Source of the DNA: Typhlomys cinereus
Lineage: Eukaryota > Chordata > Mammalia > Rodentia > Platacanthomyidae
Direction: 5' to 3'
Assembly (NCBI GenBank): GCA_023101885.1
Contig: JALPQD010000393.1
Coordinates: 620,001 to 684,000 of the forward strand
Length of the DNA: 64,000 nt
Position numbers and translations under genes: made by a program. This document shows positions 35,804-47,545 of this stretch, piece by piece (the stretch's first letter is position 1; each line of letters begins with the position of its first letter). The notes beneath the pieces were generated by a model. That model was not told where the DNA came from, did not search any database, and was given only the letters and a program-made list of their open reading frames with translations.

Positions 35804-36124
35804 TGTCATGGTTTGAAATTTGTCCCCCACAATCTCATGTGTTTGGTAAGGTCATGGTACCTTGAGAGGCAACTTGAGGTGGATTAGTTCCACTCTACCT
35901 CAGGAGGAATCTGCTTTTGCAATAAGCAGTCTGGTAATTCTCAGCCTCTCGGATGGGTATGATGTGTAGTCTGTCTCCAGCTTCGGCCAGCCAGCCATGC
36001 CACCTCCTCCATATAAGACTGTCAGTCCCCTCTGGAACAGTAAGCTGAATAAATCTCCCTTTCTCCCTTAAGTTGCTTGTCTTTGAATGTTCTCTCACAG
36101 CAACATACAAGAGTCACTATTACA
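35804..36124 (+). mobile_element. MaLR-type solo LTR
   Basis: A 321-bp insertion starting TGTCATGGTTTGAAATTTGT and ending CACTATTACA. It contains TAAGCTGAATAAATCTCCC before its 3' end, the usual MaLR LTR polyadenylation region. Flanking 5-mers GAAAA and GCAAA differ by one base, consistent with an old 5-bp target duplication. Inserted near the 3' end of old L1 ORF2. The LTR at 41.5-41.9 kb has the same TGTCATGGTTTGAA start. Confidence 0.8.
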
Positions 36125-36366
36125 GCAAAGCATCCCAGACATCGAAATACAGATGCTGCATGTTCTTCCTTATAAGTGGATCTTAGCATTAAACTCTTAA
36201 AATGACACACTGGGAGGGAAGCTTCTAAAACACCCACAAACTACAAAGCAATGTAAATGGGAGCAGGAGGGAAAAAAGTCACAAAGGAGTAGAAACAAAA
36301 GAACAGAGGAAAATAGATGATTGTTTGTTTAAAGCACTTTTGTAAAAAAATAGTTTTGGAAAATAT

Positions 36367-36430
36367 TTATTTATGTTTATGTGTGTGCATGTATGTTTAT
36401 GTGTGTGTTGTGTACATGCGTGTGTATGTG

Positions 36431-36469
<39 letters not shown>

Positions 36470-36646
36470 CAGAGGGCACTTGTGTCCTTGTGGAGGCCCA
36501 AGATGACTTTGGGAATAATGCTGGATTGCTTATACCTCCTTCCCAGGTTTTGCCCACCAGGCTGGAATTGCAGGCACTGTTTCCTCCTGGCATTTTTACG
36601 TGGGACCTGAGATTCAAACTCAGGACCTTCTGCTTGTGAGACAATT
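36367..36646 (-). mobile_element. Older B2-type SINE with (GT)n
   Basis: The plus strand starts with a GT-rich stretch (about 36385-36466), then the SINE body GGCACTTGTGTCCTTGTGGA ... ACTCAGGACCTTCTGC. The extreme tRNA-like head is missing, so the copy is 5'-truncated. Imperfect flanking repeats (GTTTTGGAAAATA near 36353, GGTTTGGAAAAATA near 36648) suggest the target duplication. Confidence 0.8.
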
Positions 36647-36704
36647 AGGTTTGGAAAAATAAAGTATTTATGGCCCTTGGAATTTACAAAAATAAGTCAT
36701 TATT

Positions 36705-37776
36705 GAAAATGAATCACAAATCACAGGACATGGGTAAAATACATCAACCGGAACTGGTCTGAGAACTTCCACTTTGCTGGATAGTTTACAGAGTACAAGG
36801 AATACTGTAGAAGCTATGGGGAGAGAGAAATAATCACAGGCCTCATCAACTTATGAGATCTGCAAATTGCAATAAAAATCACCATGGCAACAGGTGACCA
36901 TCAGTGTGATAGTGGCATGAATATCAAGGAGACAACCACCAGCTTTCTGATTGAACTCAAGATCTGCTTGTCAAAACTGAACAAATTCCTGTTACTGTTA
37001 ACTAGAACCAGAACCTAAAAAAGAGAGGAAATAGATCAAAGGGGAAAAACAGCCAATTAACCTATAGGTAGGAGACAGTATACTAAACTGCTCTGTAAAT
37101 AGCTACTATTATATTCATAGATTTGAAGAGCACTTAGCACTCAGCCTAAAAGTCTTCTACAACAGAGGAGAGAATCTCCACACCCTGACAGGATGGTCCA
37201 GGCCAATGAAAGAGCAGTGATGTGGACAATGACAACCAGCCATGATGCAGAACACCTGGAAATGCTCACCCAGAATCGGGCCAACCTAATCTCTCCCTAC
37301 CCTAAGGCTTAGTAAACTTCACAGAAGAGGTGGCAGTGAGTTTGTAAGATCCTAAAACTGGGAAGATAGATCACTGGACAAGATATTCCATTCCAGACAG
37401 CAGAACTCACTGAAGTGAGACTGATCCTTATCAGACCTGCATAATGACTGACACATCCCCATAGATGAGGAGGAACTCAAGAGAGATAAAAACACATAGT
37501 GGAAACCTTAGGGACTAGAGTTGGATGAGTGAAGTTAATACTCTTTCACTGGGGTGGCCCAAGAAGGGGTGACTTGGTATGCCACAGAGGTCTGAACCTC
37601 CACAAGAATAGACAAGCCATCGGGGAACTCTGGGGTCCATAGAAAAGGCCAGGTAGAAGGGTGGGAGGGAGTGGAATGAATTCTTGATTAGAAGAGAGGG
37701 AATGGGAGGGGAGGAAGGAAGCAAACAGGACTAGTATTCAGCATGCTGAATACTAAAATGAATAAAATGATAAAAG
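36705..37776 (+). mobile_element. Separate L1 insertion made only of 3' UTR
   Basis: About 1.07 kb of older L1 3' UTR. It contains CGGGCCAACCTAATCTCTCC and related phrases matching 30365-30800 of L1-2, a G-rich stretch near 37655-37720, and an A-rich tail (ATGAATAAAATGATAAAAG). The perfect 13-bp duplication ATAAGTCATTATT lies at 36692-36704 and 37777-37789. This shows it is an independent 5'-truncated insertion, not the end of the L1 at 33.7 kb. Confidence 0.8.
37732..37755. repeat. 24-nt perfect palindrome
   Basis: The two halves TAGTATTCAGCA and TGCTGAATACTA are exact reverse complements with no spacer. It lies in the old L1 3' UTR insertion just before the A-rich tail. Function unknown. 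Confidence 0.9.
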
Positions 37777-37897
37777 ATAAGTCATTATTAAATCCAACTG
37801 GTTTGTTGATTCAAAACGTTAAATCCCCTCTGACTAACTCAATAAGTAATATAAAGTAACATAGAGCTCATGCATGCATAAGCACGTGTGTGCACAT

Positions 37898-37898
<1 letters not shown>

Positions 37899-37950
<52 letters not shown>
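37899..37950. repeat. (CA)n microsatellite
   Basis: About 50 bp of CA dinucleotides, with an irregular alternating purine-pyrimidine stretch just upstream (37870-37898). Confidence 0.95.
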
Positions 37951-37953
<3 letters not shown>

Positions 37954-37959
37954 CCTTAA

Positions 37960-40020
37960 ATCTGCACTAAACAACAAATGTGCTTGGCTATGTATAAAAT
38001 AATTAACTTTCCATTCTATTATACCGTAAGTTCATCAGCACCATAAAATCAGTTATTATGGAAATTCATTCACACACATACGCTCACAGAGAAAATATTT
38101 GTGTGTTCTATGAACACAAATTATTCTGATATGTTACAAAAATTACAAATTTAACCCACTTTCATAAATTATGACATTAATCGCTCTCTGTGATAGAAGT
38201 GTGAAAGAATGTAGATTTCACATGTTCTTGCTTCATTTCTAAATTGATAGAATACAATGGATTATAATGAGTTATGGGTACACCATGGTGTTTCAGTACA
38301 TTTACACTTTATGTTTACTTATACATAAAGCAAAAACCATACAAATAAATAGTTTAACATGCAGTATCTTGATTAGATCTTTCTTCCATAAATGATATTG
38401 GCTTACATTTTATCTTCCTAATGTTCATGATACCCAAGAATAGTTCAGGAACCTAAATTTTGAAATCTTGAAATAGATGAAGGTCAATCATAAATTATGC
38501 ATTTTTGCATTTAAATAAGATCTTCTGCTTGGCTATTTTAAACTTATGTTAAAAAAAGAAGAAGCAGGAATGGTTCTGCCTAGGAGTTTCTGGCCTCACA
38601 GCAAACAGTATTCACCATTTTCTTTGTATTTTTGTTATTGACCACATGAATACTATACCATAGAATGATATAAAATACCTCTCTTGCTAGTAAACACCAT
38701 CACCTTTCTTCTAGAACTTTCATGTCTTATTACTCATTGAGGAATTAAGGTTCCACAGTTTCCTGAGGGACTTAACCAAAGGGCTTTCTGAGGAGATACT
38801 TCTTAAGCCTTTCAGATGTGTGCATTTCAGAGATGACATGTCAAGTAGCATACAAAAGATCAATTGAAACACTCTCATATTTGTCTGATCTTTAGAGAAT
38901 GTTAAATTCATGCCTGGGAAGTCACGACTGAATTCAGACCTCAAGTAGCAAATGAAACAAGATCTTAGATCACTTTGAGAGCCAAAGTAAGCACACGAGT
39001 GCCCATATCTGAAAATGAGCGCACCAATATTTAAATACTTTGAGCCACAAAAGCAGTATTCAAACTATTCTAATGATAGTATGTGCGATACTACTTAACT
39101 GTAAAACTGCTGTGAATAAAAGATTTTATGATCAATACAGTGGCAATTAATATATGTAAGCTTTTAATTAAATAGATTTCATCAAAAAAACTTTAACTTT
39201 GGAAAGTTTGAATAGTATGTTTATACATATTTAAATAATACTATGATAAAAATAAATTGTCAACATAAGGCAGCCCTTAGAATGTTTTTGGAAATGCTAT
39301 CATAAGTTTTTCTAATTTCTGTAGCTATGGAGGTTTTCATTTGAATTTTATTTGAACCTTCATTATTTAATTTGTATTATATTATACCGAACTATTTAAT
39401 CTGTATTGACATTAAAGAATCAGTTTCTACCCCCTCCCCCAAAAAAAAACCTCTCTTGGTGACTAGTTGGTTTTCTCAGCCTCTCATTGTATGGGAAAGT
39501 GCCCGGCTTGGCTGGCTCTCCTGGAATGCTTTGTATGATAATGCTGCCAACAGGAGAGAGTTTCTGAGCAGCTGAGTCAGCTTCTACATTCAGCTTTGAC
39601 CTGTCTTCTGCCCACTTCTCCCTAGAGTGACAGAACAAACAGGCCAGGAATGTTGGGTGAGCACAGGTGGTGTTCAGGGGAAGAGCAAGGGCTGGACCTT
39701 GTTCTCTCTGGGTCTTGACACAGAGCACTAATTCTCTGTCCTGTCCTCAGTGACTGATAACTCTGTCTTTTACTGTCTTCAAATCTCCTTTCAGACAGCA
39801 ATTTCTAGTGCAGAGAGACCTATGGTACCCTGTTTAATGTAGAAAGGCCCCTTTTTCTCTCTCTCTCTGTCTCTCATTAGGATTTTGAAGTATTCCTTAT
39901 TCTCTCATACTTGTTTCTTTTGTAAGCATCACTTTTAAACATGATCATTTTACACTTCATGTGTTTGTACTCTGTCACCTTTAAAATTTGGTCGACATAA
40001 ACGTCAGAAATGCAGAAAAA
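37960..40020. other. Unassigned DNA with one less AT-rich block
   Basis: Mostly AT-rich and unrecognised. The block 39450-39760 is higher in GC than its surroundings and has no recognised repeat or gene. Confidence 0.45.
39570..39582. promoter_or_regulatory. Maf/AP-1-type site (possible)
   Basis: AGCTGAGTCAGCT, an AP-1 core TGAGTCA with symmetric GC flanks, resembles the consensus bound by Maf/Nrf2-type factors. It lies in a less AT-rich block with no recognised repeat. Binding is inferred from the motif alone, which also arises by chance. Confidence 0.25.
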
Positions 40021-40024
40021 TTTA

Positions 40025-40195
40025 AAAAATATTTTATTTATTCAAGTGACACGTGTGTCATAATGAACATGTGGATGTCACAGGACAGCTTTCAGAAGCT
40101 GTTCTTTTTCTATCATCTGGACTCCAGGGAACTAATTTAATTACCCAGGTTTGTGCACAAGTGCCTTTATCCACTGAGCTATTTGCTGATCCGAA
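40025..40195 (-). repeat. Old B2/B3-type SINE
   Basis: On the plus strand: ACATGTGGATGTCACAGGAC, CAGAAGCTGTTC, ACTCCAGGGAACTAA, then GTGCCTTTATCCACTGAGCT. This is the reverse complement of a tRNA-derived rodent SINE. Diverged. Confidence 0.65.
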
Positions 40196-40900
40196 ATAAT
40201 GTTTCTGGTACCTTTGTTTTTAGTACTTAGCTATTTGCCTTCTGTGCACTAAGAATGCTACTTGGCACACTGTGAACAGTGAATGTTTTAAGATGGTTCA
40301 CTAAAAACCTAGCTGCAGGGAAGAGTGCCACCTACTTCTTTAGATAGACAAAACCCCTCTCTGTTGTGGAATATTAGACTGCTATGCTCACTGTGAATTT
40401 GCCCTCTCCGGAAAGAAAACAGCTCCTGGATCCTGAGTAAAGCTTTTGTAAAAGGTTGCTACCAGAAATTTTCTTTCCACCATCAGCAGGTTTCTTGCTA
40501 TATATAGAATGTCAACAATGGGTTTTCACGATGTTTAAGGAGTAATGAGATTCTGTATCAATAATAGTTACTCAAACTTACTTATCAGTATGTATAACTT
40601 AAAGAAGACAAAATCAGATGTGTGGCATGGGAGAACTACTACTGAAGTGTAACTGAAGGAAAGGCAGAAAGAAATGCAATGACATAAAATACTTTACAAA
40701 AAATACTTTAAAAACAAAACAAAGGAAAATGCTGTTTTATAAATTCTGGAAGATTTATCCTTTCAATGTAAGAAGAATTAGCATTATATGAAAACACAAA
40801 AATTAATGAAAAGAACCTACAAATAATTCTTATGAACTCAGTTATGAAATTTCATACTAAGATGCTAGCAAATTAAATGTTGCTATATATTAAAAATGTT
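40196..40900. other. Unassigned DNA
   Basis: No gene or clear repeat recognised. Confidence 0.45.
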
Positions 40901-40904
40901 GTAC

Positions 40905-41265
40905 ATCAGGGTGAGGAGACAACTCGGTATTTAAAGCTCTTGTTGTGGAAGCAAAAGGTCCAGATTTTAAATTCCCCAAATCCCATATAAAATACCAAAA
41001 GTTTATATGGTAGCCCACCTGTAATTCCAGCATAGAAGGCAGAGCTTACAAATCCCCAGAGCAGGTGGCCTGGCAGACTAGCCTTATCAATGAACTCTGG
41101 ATTTTATTAGAGATTCGGCCTTAAAAGAATAAAATGGAGGCATGATCAAGATTGATCCTTGGTATCAATCTCAGACATCCCCATACATTCTCACATATGT
41201 GCATGCACACCCAGTCATACATACATGCATCCACACATATGAAAACACATAAACACAGGAAAAAT
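40905..41265 (+). repeat. B3-like SINE
   Basis: Ordered B3 phrases: ACCTGTAATTCCAGCATAGA, CAGAGCAGGTGGCCTGGCAG, TCAATGAACTCTGG, AAATGGAGGCATGATCAAG, then CACATATGTGCATGCACAC. The B-box region near the head is degraded. Plus orientation. Confidence 0.75.
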
Positions 41266-41525
41266 ATGTGCACCAGTACCAAATTAATATTAGAAAATAA
41301 TGTTAATTTAAGATCAAGGAACAATAAGTATAATTTATTATATTTTCAGTCTAGAAAGGAAATACACAGCATAGAAAAAGCACTCACAAAATCCAATATG
41401 CATTCTTAAACTATGTCATCAAAACAGTATTATAAGGAATCTTACTCAGTCTAATGAAGAAGATTCTCCCAGTTTCACAACACTTTACTTTCTATTATCA
41501 GATTCTCAATCTCACAAAACCTTTC

Positions 41526-41861
41526 TATACTGGTTACTCTTCTGTTACTGTAAGATACCATTCAGGTTCAAAAAACTTAATAGGAGATAAGTTCTAATAG
41601 ATATGGTCCACTATGGCAGGAAAGATGTGATTAGCTTACAGAACTGGAGATTGCATAAATCACAGCAGACATCATGGCTGAGAGAGTAAATCTGAAAACT
41701 AAGAAGCAGGACAAGTTTAATTAACCTCAAAGTTCATCCCCTGAGACATGCCTTTCTTTAGCAAAGCTTCACCTCTTAAATTTGCCATGACTTTCTCAAA
41801 CAGCAACTTAGCAACTAAGCATATGAGCCTATGGGAGACAACTCACATTCAAACCATGACA
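41526..41861 (-). repeat. MaLR-type LTR
   Basis: Read on the minus strand it starts TGTCATGGTTTGAATGTG, as the LTR at 35804 does. The other end (ACTGGTTACTCTTCTGTTAC on the plus strand) resembles that LTR's 3' end in reverse. A target duplication was not found, so ends are approximate. Confidence 0.65.
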
Positions 41862-41879
41862 AACAGCTAGAAAATTGCA

Positions 41880-42700
41880 GTGTAAGAGCGATACTTAAAT
41901 GCCAAATGCAGGAGCAACAAGTAACCGACATTTCTCACCACTTTCATTCATCCTAGTAATAGAGGATCAGGCCAATGATAGAAGTGGACAGAGAAGAAAA
42001 ATGAAAGAACAAAAACTTATAAATGTTAAAAGAAAAAGCCCAATTATATGCACAAATAATATGACTGACCAGAAAAGAAGTTTGCACACAGAACTATGTG
42101 AAGAAAAAAAACCTAAGTATTTTTATATAAAATTATTTCTATCAAGAATAAATTCAAGTTAATTAAATGGAAGTTAAAAAATGAGCATATCATTTACTAT
42201 AGCATTAAGCATCAAACCAGTTAGAGATAATCAATCCAAAATATGTGGTAGAACAGAAAACATTGATGAATGGTAAATAAACAGATGAAAATATACTATG
42301 GAAATTAAAATCATGATTAGATATAACTATAAAAAATTAAAATGTTCATTTTAGACTGAATGTGAGGTACTGGAGTGATCATATGGTGCTTTCAGGCATG
42401 ACACTAGTGAAGTCATGTTGGAAAGCAGTTTAGCAGAATTTTACGAAGTTGAATATATGCTGGCCATATGAGTTATTCACTATTTAATTCCTAGGAAACA
42501 TGAAGACATCTGTCCATACACAGAAGATGTATCTGAATGATCACAGTAGTTTTCTTCACAGCAGAATAAGACTAAAAGCATCCCTCAACTGATGAGCTAA
42601 TGGAATGAGCAAACATTGCACTACATGGATATAATAGGTAATGTAGAAAAAATGAGCATAATGGCAAGCCAGTGAAAAATGGGAAGTATATACCCAAACT
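41880..42700 (+). repeat. Ancient L1 ORF2 fragment
   Basis: Degraded reverse-transcriptase-region sequence at about 41930-42010. A later C-terminal region follows: TTGGAAAGCAGTTTAGCAGA, AGTAGTTTTCTTCACAGCAG, CATCCCTCAACTGATGAGC. Ordered as in L1 ORF2 but with deletions. No frame remains. Confidence 0.65.
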
Positions 42701-42709
42701 TCGAAAGCA

Positions 42710-44593
42710 TATTCTATATGAAAAAAGAAAGACAAGCCAATAGTAATGTCTTATGATTTTTTTATGAAACGAGATAAGACAAAACCATAATTACTGGCAG
42801 ATATTTGGGTGTGAGAAGAGTGAGCTGCAAATGGACACTGTATAGCGTCATGGGGTAGCACAGATATTCTTACACTTTCACTGATTGTGATTTCACTTTC
42901 ATTGCCAGTATTTTCCAGTCATACCTCTAAATCTGAGAAGTTTAAAATTTGAGAAATATAATGTAAAAGTACACTGTCTTAATCCATCCAAGCAGTTGCT
43001 AATTTTCCCAATACAAACATCTTGACAAGTTACACTTTGTGCTGAAGGCATGGACCATGGAACTTGTTTGACTCAGGGATTTATTTTTCTTCCCCTCACC
43101 AATGCTGTTATTCAGGAGGACTCTCAGACAGAAACTGCCTGGGAGCAGGGATTGTCCTACCCATACACCTTTCAATGCTCACTGGCACTCTATAGACAAA
43201 CATTAAAGAGTAAATGCAAAAAAGAGAAGGGGGAGGACAGAAGATGTACTCTACAGACAAACATTAAAGAATAAATGAAAAGGGAAGGAGGGAGAGAGAA
43301 CAGAGACAGAGAGAATAGAAACAAGAAAGGAAAGACAGAGAAAGAGAAAGGAAGGGGGAGAATGGAGATGTACTTAGCTCCCTCATCAGATTGCTTCTTT
43401 GAAATCCACCTCTGGTGACAGGGTTTTGTGCATCAGGATGTTTCAGCACAAAACAATCAAATGAAGCAAATGAGATTTCACTTTGTGTATAGACTTTGTA
43501 TATAGGAATGGCGCATCTTATCTTTACAAACTTCTGTAATCATCCTATTATTTATAATCATCTTTTCTCAGTAGTCAGTTTTTATTGCTAGTCAGCAGAA
43601 GACCATGTCATGTTTGGACAGTTACCTTATTTTTTTCTATTTTATCTGAATCATATTTTAGTTTAGAAATAAAAAAAGTATATTAGGAACTTGTACATGT
43701 GTGTACCTCAATATAAATTACACTACAAACCTATGATATCTACTACGTCATCAGTTATCTGAGATTGTTCACAGTGAATTCTATTAATATGAAGATAATC
43801 ATTACTCATGAGTTTGGGTGATATTTTTCTTCCATCTTTCTCTTCTATAAAATTTCCTATTCACTGAGAAAACAGATATTTTAAAAACTCGCAAGTTCAC
43901 TGTGTATTAGGGAGTTCTGATTGCAGAAACCATAATTCTTAAAACAGCAGACCTAGACACTTAAAAGGCATTTTTAATAAAGCTTTGTTTGTGACAGGGC
44001 CTTTTCTCTCTGTCACTGCATTCACTATTCCTACTTATGATCAGAATAGGAAGAAATCCTTACAATCAGAAGTAGGAGCTACTGAAAATTCATTAGTGGT
44101 AATACAACCGATTCACATATACAGAAAGCTTAGTTTTACAAGTCAAAAACCAACCCCAGTTTAAAAAGAGTTTAAATATTCTGTTTAACCCCATTAGTAC
44201 TGTTGAACATAACAATGACATTGCATTTCGTGCCACAATCATAAATCATGACAGAAAACGACTCTTGAATGTCATCGAGGAATGATAATAATGATAAACC
44301 TTTATGTGACTGTGTAGAGTTTCTGATATATGCATAATATAATAATCATATGTGTTAATGTGTAACGTGTATATAGTTGGTGACTAAAATATGATTCAGA
44401 TTAAATAGAAATAAATAAAATAATTGTCTAAACATGACATGGTCTTCTGCTGGCTAGTAATAAAGATTGGTTTCTGAGAAAAGATGATTATAAATAACAG
44501 GTTGGATTACAGAAGAAGTTTGTAAAGATAAATTGCACCAATCTGAGTTTATATACAAAGTGAAATCTCAGTCTGCTTCATTTGCGGCTAAAT
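42710..44593. other. Unassigned DNA with a purine-rich block and a 61-bp duplication
   Basis: A local tandem duplication of about 61-bp period covers 43188-43275 (TAGACAAACATTAAAGAGTA and CAGACAAACATTAAAGAATA). It is followed by a GA-rich block to about 43375. No gene recognised. Confidence 0.6.
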
Positions 44594-44877
44594 CTTTTGT
44601 GTGTGTGTGGGTATGTGTGTGTGTGTGTCAAAGGCCACTGTGTGTCTCTGTAGAGAACCAAAGGTGACTTCGAGAATCATCCCAGATTGCTTCTACCTCC
44701 TTTTTGCTTCACTCTGGGATTTCCCAGGATCCGCCCACCAAGCTCCGCCCATCATAGCTGGAAGTGCAGGCTGTTGCATTTCTGCTTGGCCTATTTTACG
44801 TGGGAACTGGGATACCGAACTCAGGACCTTCTGCTTTCAAGGCAGGGTTTTAAACCCTAAGCCATCTCTCCCGCCCT
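44594..44877 (-). mobile_element. B2-type SINE, intermediate age
   Basis: Plus strand: GT-rich run, AGGCCACTGTGTGTCTCTGT, a body related to the young SINEs, then AACTCAGGACCTTCTGC and AGCCATCTCTCCCGCCC (head in reverse). It carries an extra CCAAGCTCCGCCCATCATAG segment relative to the young copies. Confidence 0.85.
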
Positions 44878-44916
44878 GAAGTTAACTCTTACAGACTGCT
44901 TTGTTCCAAAAGATCC

Positions 44917-45250
44917 TGTCATAGTTAGACATAGCTTGATGGCAGAGAGTTTGAGCTCTGGGCACATTTGTAGAATTAGTAGTTGAGTAAAGTCCAGAGT
45001 GAACCTGAAGGAGAATGTCTAGTTGATGGGGCAGACTCAGCCCGTGGTGGGTGGGACTAGTCCCTGAACAGGTGAATAACATATATAGAGCTGGCTGAGT
45101 AAGTGGGTATCCTTTTGTGCACTTGGCCAGACATGCTGGTCTGGCAAGTAAGGATCATCCCTCGCTTAGCCATTAAGTAGAGATGATATGGCCAGTTCCC
45201 TCCACCCTGGTGTTGGTCCATGCTCTCCCATCAAGCTGGGAGGCACAAAG
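44917..45250 (+). repeat. LTR-like repeat, family X (copy 3)
   Basis: Starts TGTCATAGTTAGACATAGC. It shares the family phrases TTTGAGCTCTGGGCACATTT, GTTGATGGGGCAGACTCAGC, CCAGACATGCTGGTCTG and TTGGTCCATGCTCTCCCATC. The 3' part is missing or eroded. It supports the TG start that is mutated in copy 2. Confidence 0.7.
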
Positions 45251-45304
45251 GCATACCACCAAGTTTCTCAACTATTTAGTAGATATCATTTAAACATTTA
45301 ATGG

Positions 45305-45545
45305 GAAGTCTAGGGCTAGCAAGATGGTTCATTTGGTACGACACTTGCTTTCAAACCTGGCAACCTAAGTCCTATTATCAGAAGCCCACATGGCGGAATG
45401 GTATAAGGAGAGAATTAACTTCTGAAAGTTGTCCTTTAATCTGTATCTATATGCCACAGCATATATTCTATCTCCTCTCTCTAACTCTCTTTCTGTCTCT
45501 CTGTCTTTCTTTCTTTCAAATAAATAAATAAATAAATATAAAAGA
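45305..45545 (+). repeat. tRNA-derived SINE with CT-rich 3' part
   Basis: Head GGGCTAGCAAGATGGTTCAT and a degraded B box, then AAGCCCACATGGCGGAATGG. A CTCTCTCTAACTCTCTTTCT stretch and an (AAAT)n tail follow. A different tail type from the young B2-like SINEs. Moderately diverged. Confidence 0.7.
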
Positions 45546-46060
45546 TAATATAAAACAATTTCATTTGAAGTCGTTTTAAGAAAAAAATTGATTCGGATGC
45601 AAGCAAAAACTGATATTGATTGATTAACAAACTGTCACTTCATATTTAAGGAAATGCAATGAGTCTTTCAAAGTTTTGCATTGTTTTTAATTGTGCTTCA
45701 GTAAATATATTTGTTCTCATAGACTCAAAAATAACCAGTTCCCTGTCTTTGCATCTGTTTTGATACTGTCTTCATATAAAATATTCAAAACCCTCAAGGA
45801 GAAGAAACCATCTGTGACATTGCAGACGTGATTTTATTATTTAAAAAGACAGTAAAATGAGATGACTGGGACAAATGTAAAGCTTGACCTTACTTCCTTC
45901 TGTATTTTAAAATATTTTCAAGAACTTCCAAAGGCCAATAAACATTGTCCTGCAATAAGAAGAAGTCCTTAATAAGCCAGCATTAATCTCATGAGTCATC
46001 AAAGAATGGTTTGCTTAGAGAGTTCTCTCTAGTTCAGAAAGAAATATATACAACAAAAAT
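45546..46060. other. Unassigned AT-rich DNA
   Basis: Nothing recognised. Confidence 0.45.
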
Positions 46061-46062
46061 AT

Positions 46063-46070
46063 TCTTTCCT

Positions 46071-46132
<62 letters not shown>

Positions 46133-46180
46133 TTCCTTCCTTCCTTCCTTCCTTCCTTCCTTCTTTCCTTCCTTCTTCCT
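46063..46180. repeat. (CTTT)n then (CTTC)n microsatellite
   Basis: About 118 bp, CTTT repeats changing to CTTC repeats. It sits where the A-rich tail of the next SINE would be, so it probably grew from that tail. Lys/Arg/Glu and Phe/Leu/Ser frames over it are artefacts. Confidence 0.95.
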
Positions 46181-46181
46181 T

Positions 46182-46396
46182 GCATATATGTGCATATGGG
46201 GGTTGTATGTAAAAGGGACAATTGAGTGCATGTGCTTATGGAGGCTCAAGGCTGACTTTGAAAATCATCTTGAATTATTCTAGGTCCTTATTGCCTGGGA
46301 TTTTTATGAGATCTGGTGATCTGAACTCAGATCCTTTTGTGAGGCTTGTGAGGCTTATAAGGCAAAGAGTTTACCAACTAAATAATCCCCCCAGCT
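46182..46396 (-). repeat. Old B2/B3-type SINE
   Basis: Plus strand: GTGCATGTGCTTATGGAGGC, GCTGACTTTGAAAATCATC, GATCTGAACTCAGATCC, then a degraded head ending CCCCCCAGC. Minus orientation. Confidence 0.7.
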
Positions 46397-46399
46397 AAA

Positions 46400-47045
46400 G
46401 GAGATATCATCTATCAAAAGATCTCAGATAGAATAGGAATCACACATCAAAATAATTTATATTGGATGATTCATTATTTTTGATTTGCTTTTCCAGGTTG
46501 TTCAATTAACAATGCTCCAACAATGTGAAAAGTGTTCTTTAGGAAGACAATTATTTTCTAACCTTTCCAGTAATGCTTACCTTGAAAATGTCCCTTCATG
46601 CTCCATTCTCATCACAAGGAAACCTCAACTCCTGCTGTCTGTACTTAGTCATGTAGGGCAATTAACACCTAGCACAGCAGTTTATCATTTGTTTCACTGG
46701 AATAATCTTTAAAAGCATCTGGAGACATACGCCACTGTCTCAGAAGTCAGGTTGCAATTACTTTAAAATCCTGAGACATTGTCATAGTTAACTAATTTAA
46801 ATTTGAGAGACGGTTCTTCAAATATTTTTGCTGTACTTAATATCTAGTGAGGAGTTAGGCATTTGTTTTGTTCCATATTAGTGACCTGGAGATTTAATTG
46901 CAATATATGAGAAAGTTGCTGGTTTGAATACACTGTAATAAAGCCTTAGCTTTAGGATTAGAGGGTTTAGCTCTAGAATTAATGTCTTTGGATATCATTC
47001 AACAAATATCATTCTGATATTGCTTTATTATCCACCTATCTATCA
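46400..47045. other. Unassigned DNA
   Basis: No gene or clear repeat recognised. Confidence 0.45.
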
Positions 47046-47049
47046 TATG

Positions 47050-47545
47050 TTTAGTTACCTATCAAAATGAAAAAGACTACTTCAAAATGTAGTAGTTTAA
47101 CCTCACTTTGTTTTACATGGTTTTGTGGGTCAAGATCTGAGGCAGGACTCAGCTGTGCTTTTCTGCTTCTATTTGAAGCTAACTCTGGTGTGAAGCTGGC
47201 AGTTGACCAGTTCTGAAGAATTGAACATTATGTGCTATAATTTCTTTTTCTAGGGAGTGTTAGGGCCTCCCATAGTGCTCTTTCAAGCAGGGCCACTCAC
47301 CTATTACCTATTGACTCCAGACTTCAGAGATCAAGACACTGATTTAAAACTAGGCTCAGAATTAATATAAATATATATACATATTTATATAATATATATA
47401 TAAATATTTTAATCATATCCATTAGCCAAAGTAATCATATGCTAGCCAAGACTCACACAGTGGAGAAATCTATGTGAGCACTCATTGGAATGAGTGTCAA
47501 AGAACTTGTCTCCTTTAATAAGCCACTGTACTCTTGGAGGCCATG
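47050..47545. repeat. Probable old mammalian interspersed repeat, with an (AT)n run
   Basis: Phrases such as TAGTAGTTTAACCTCACTTT, GGTTTTGTGGGTCAAGATCT and GCAGGACTCAGCTGTGC resemble an old mammalian MER/MLT-type repeat. I cannot name the family. An AT-rich dinucleotide run lies at about 47364-47408. Confidence 0.35.

Larger units (their letters stand above)
33735..36350 (+). mobile_element. Older L1, 5'-truncated inside ORF2, interrupted by LTRs
   Basis: Starts within the reverse-transcriptase region (CTATTTAACATTGTACTTGA aligns with L1-2 at 27705). It continues through degraded ORF2 C-terminal sequence, including the GGGAATGCAAATTTGTACAA region near 35475, to early 3' UTR near 36350. It is clearly more diverged than L1-1 to L1-3. 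Two LTR-type repeats (34716-35148 and 35804-36124) are inserted in it, so it predates both. All frames are broken. Confidence 0.85.

Noticed and set aside
46011..46283. Phe/Leu/Ser and Lys/Arg/Glu repeat proteins
   Set aside because: Direct products of the CTTT/CTTC microsatellite.
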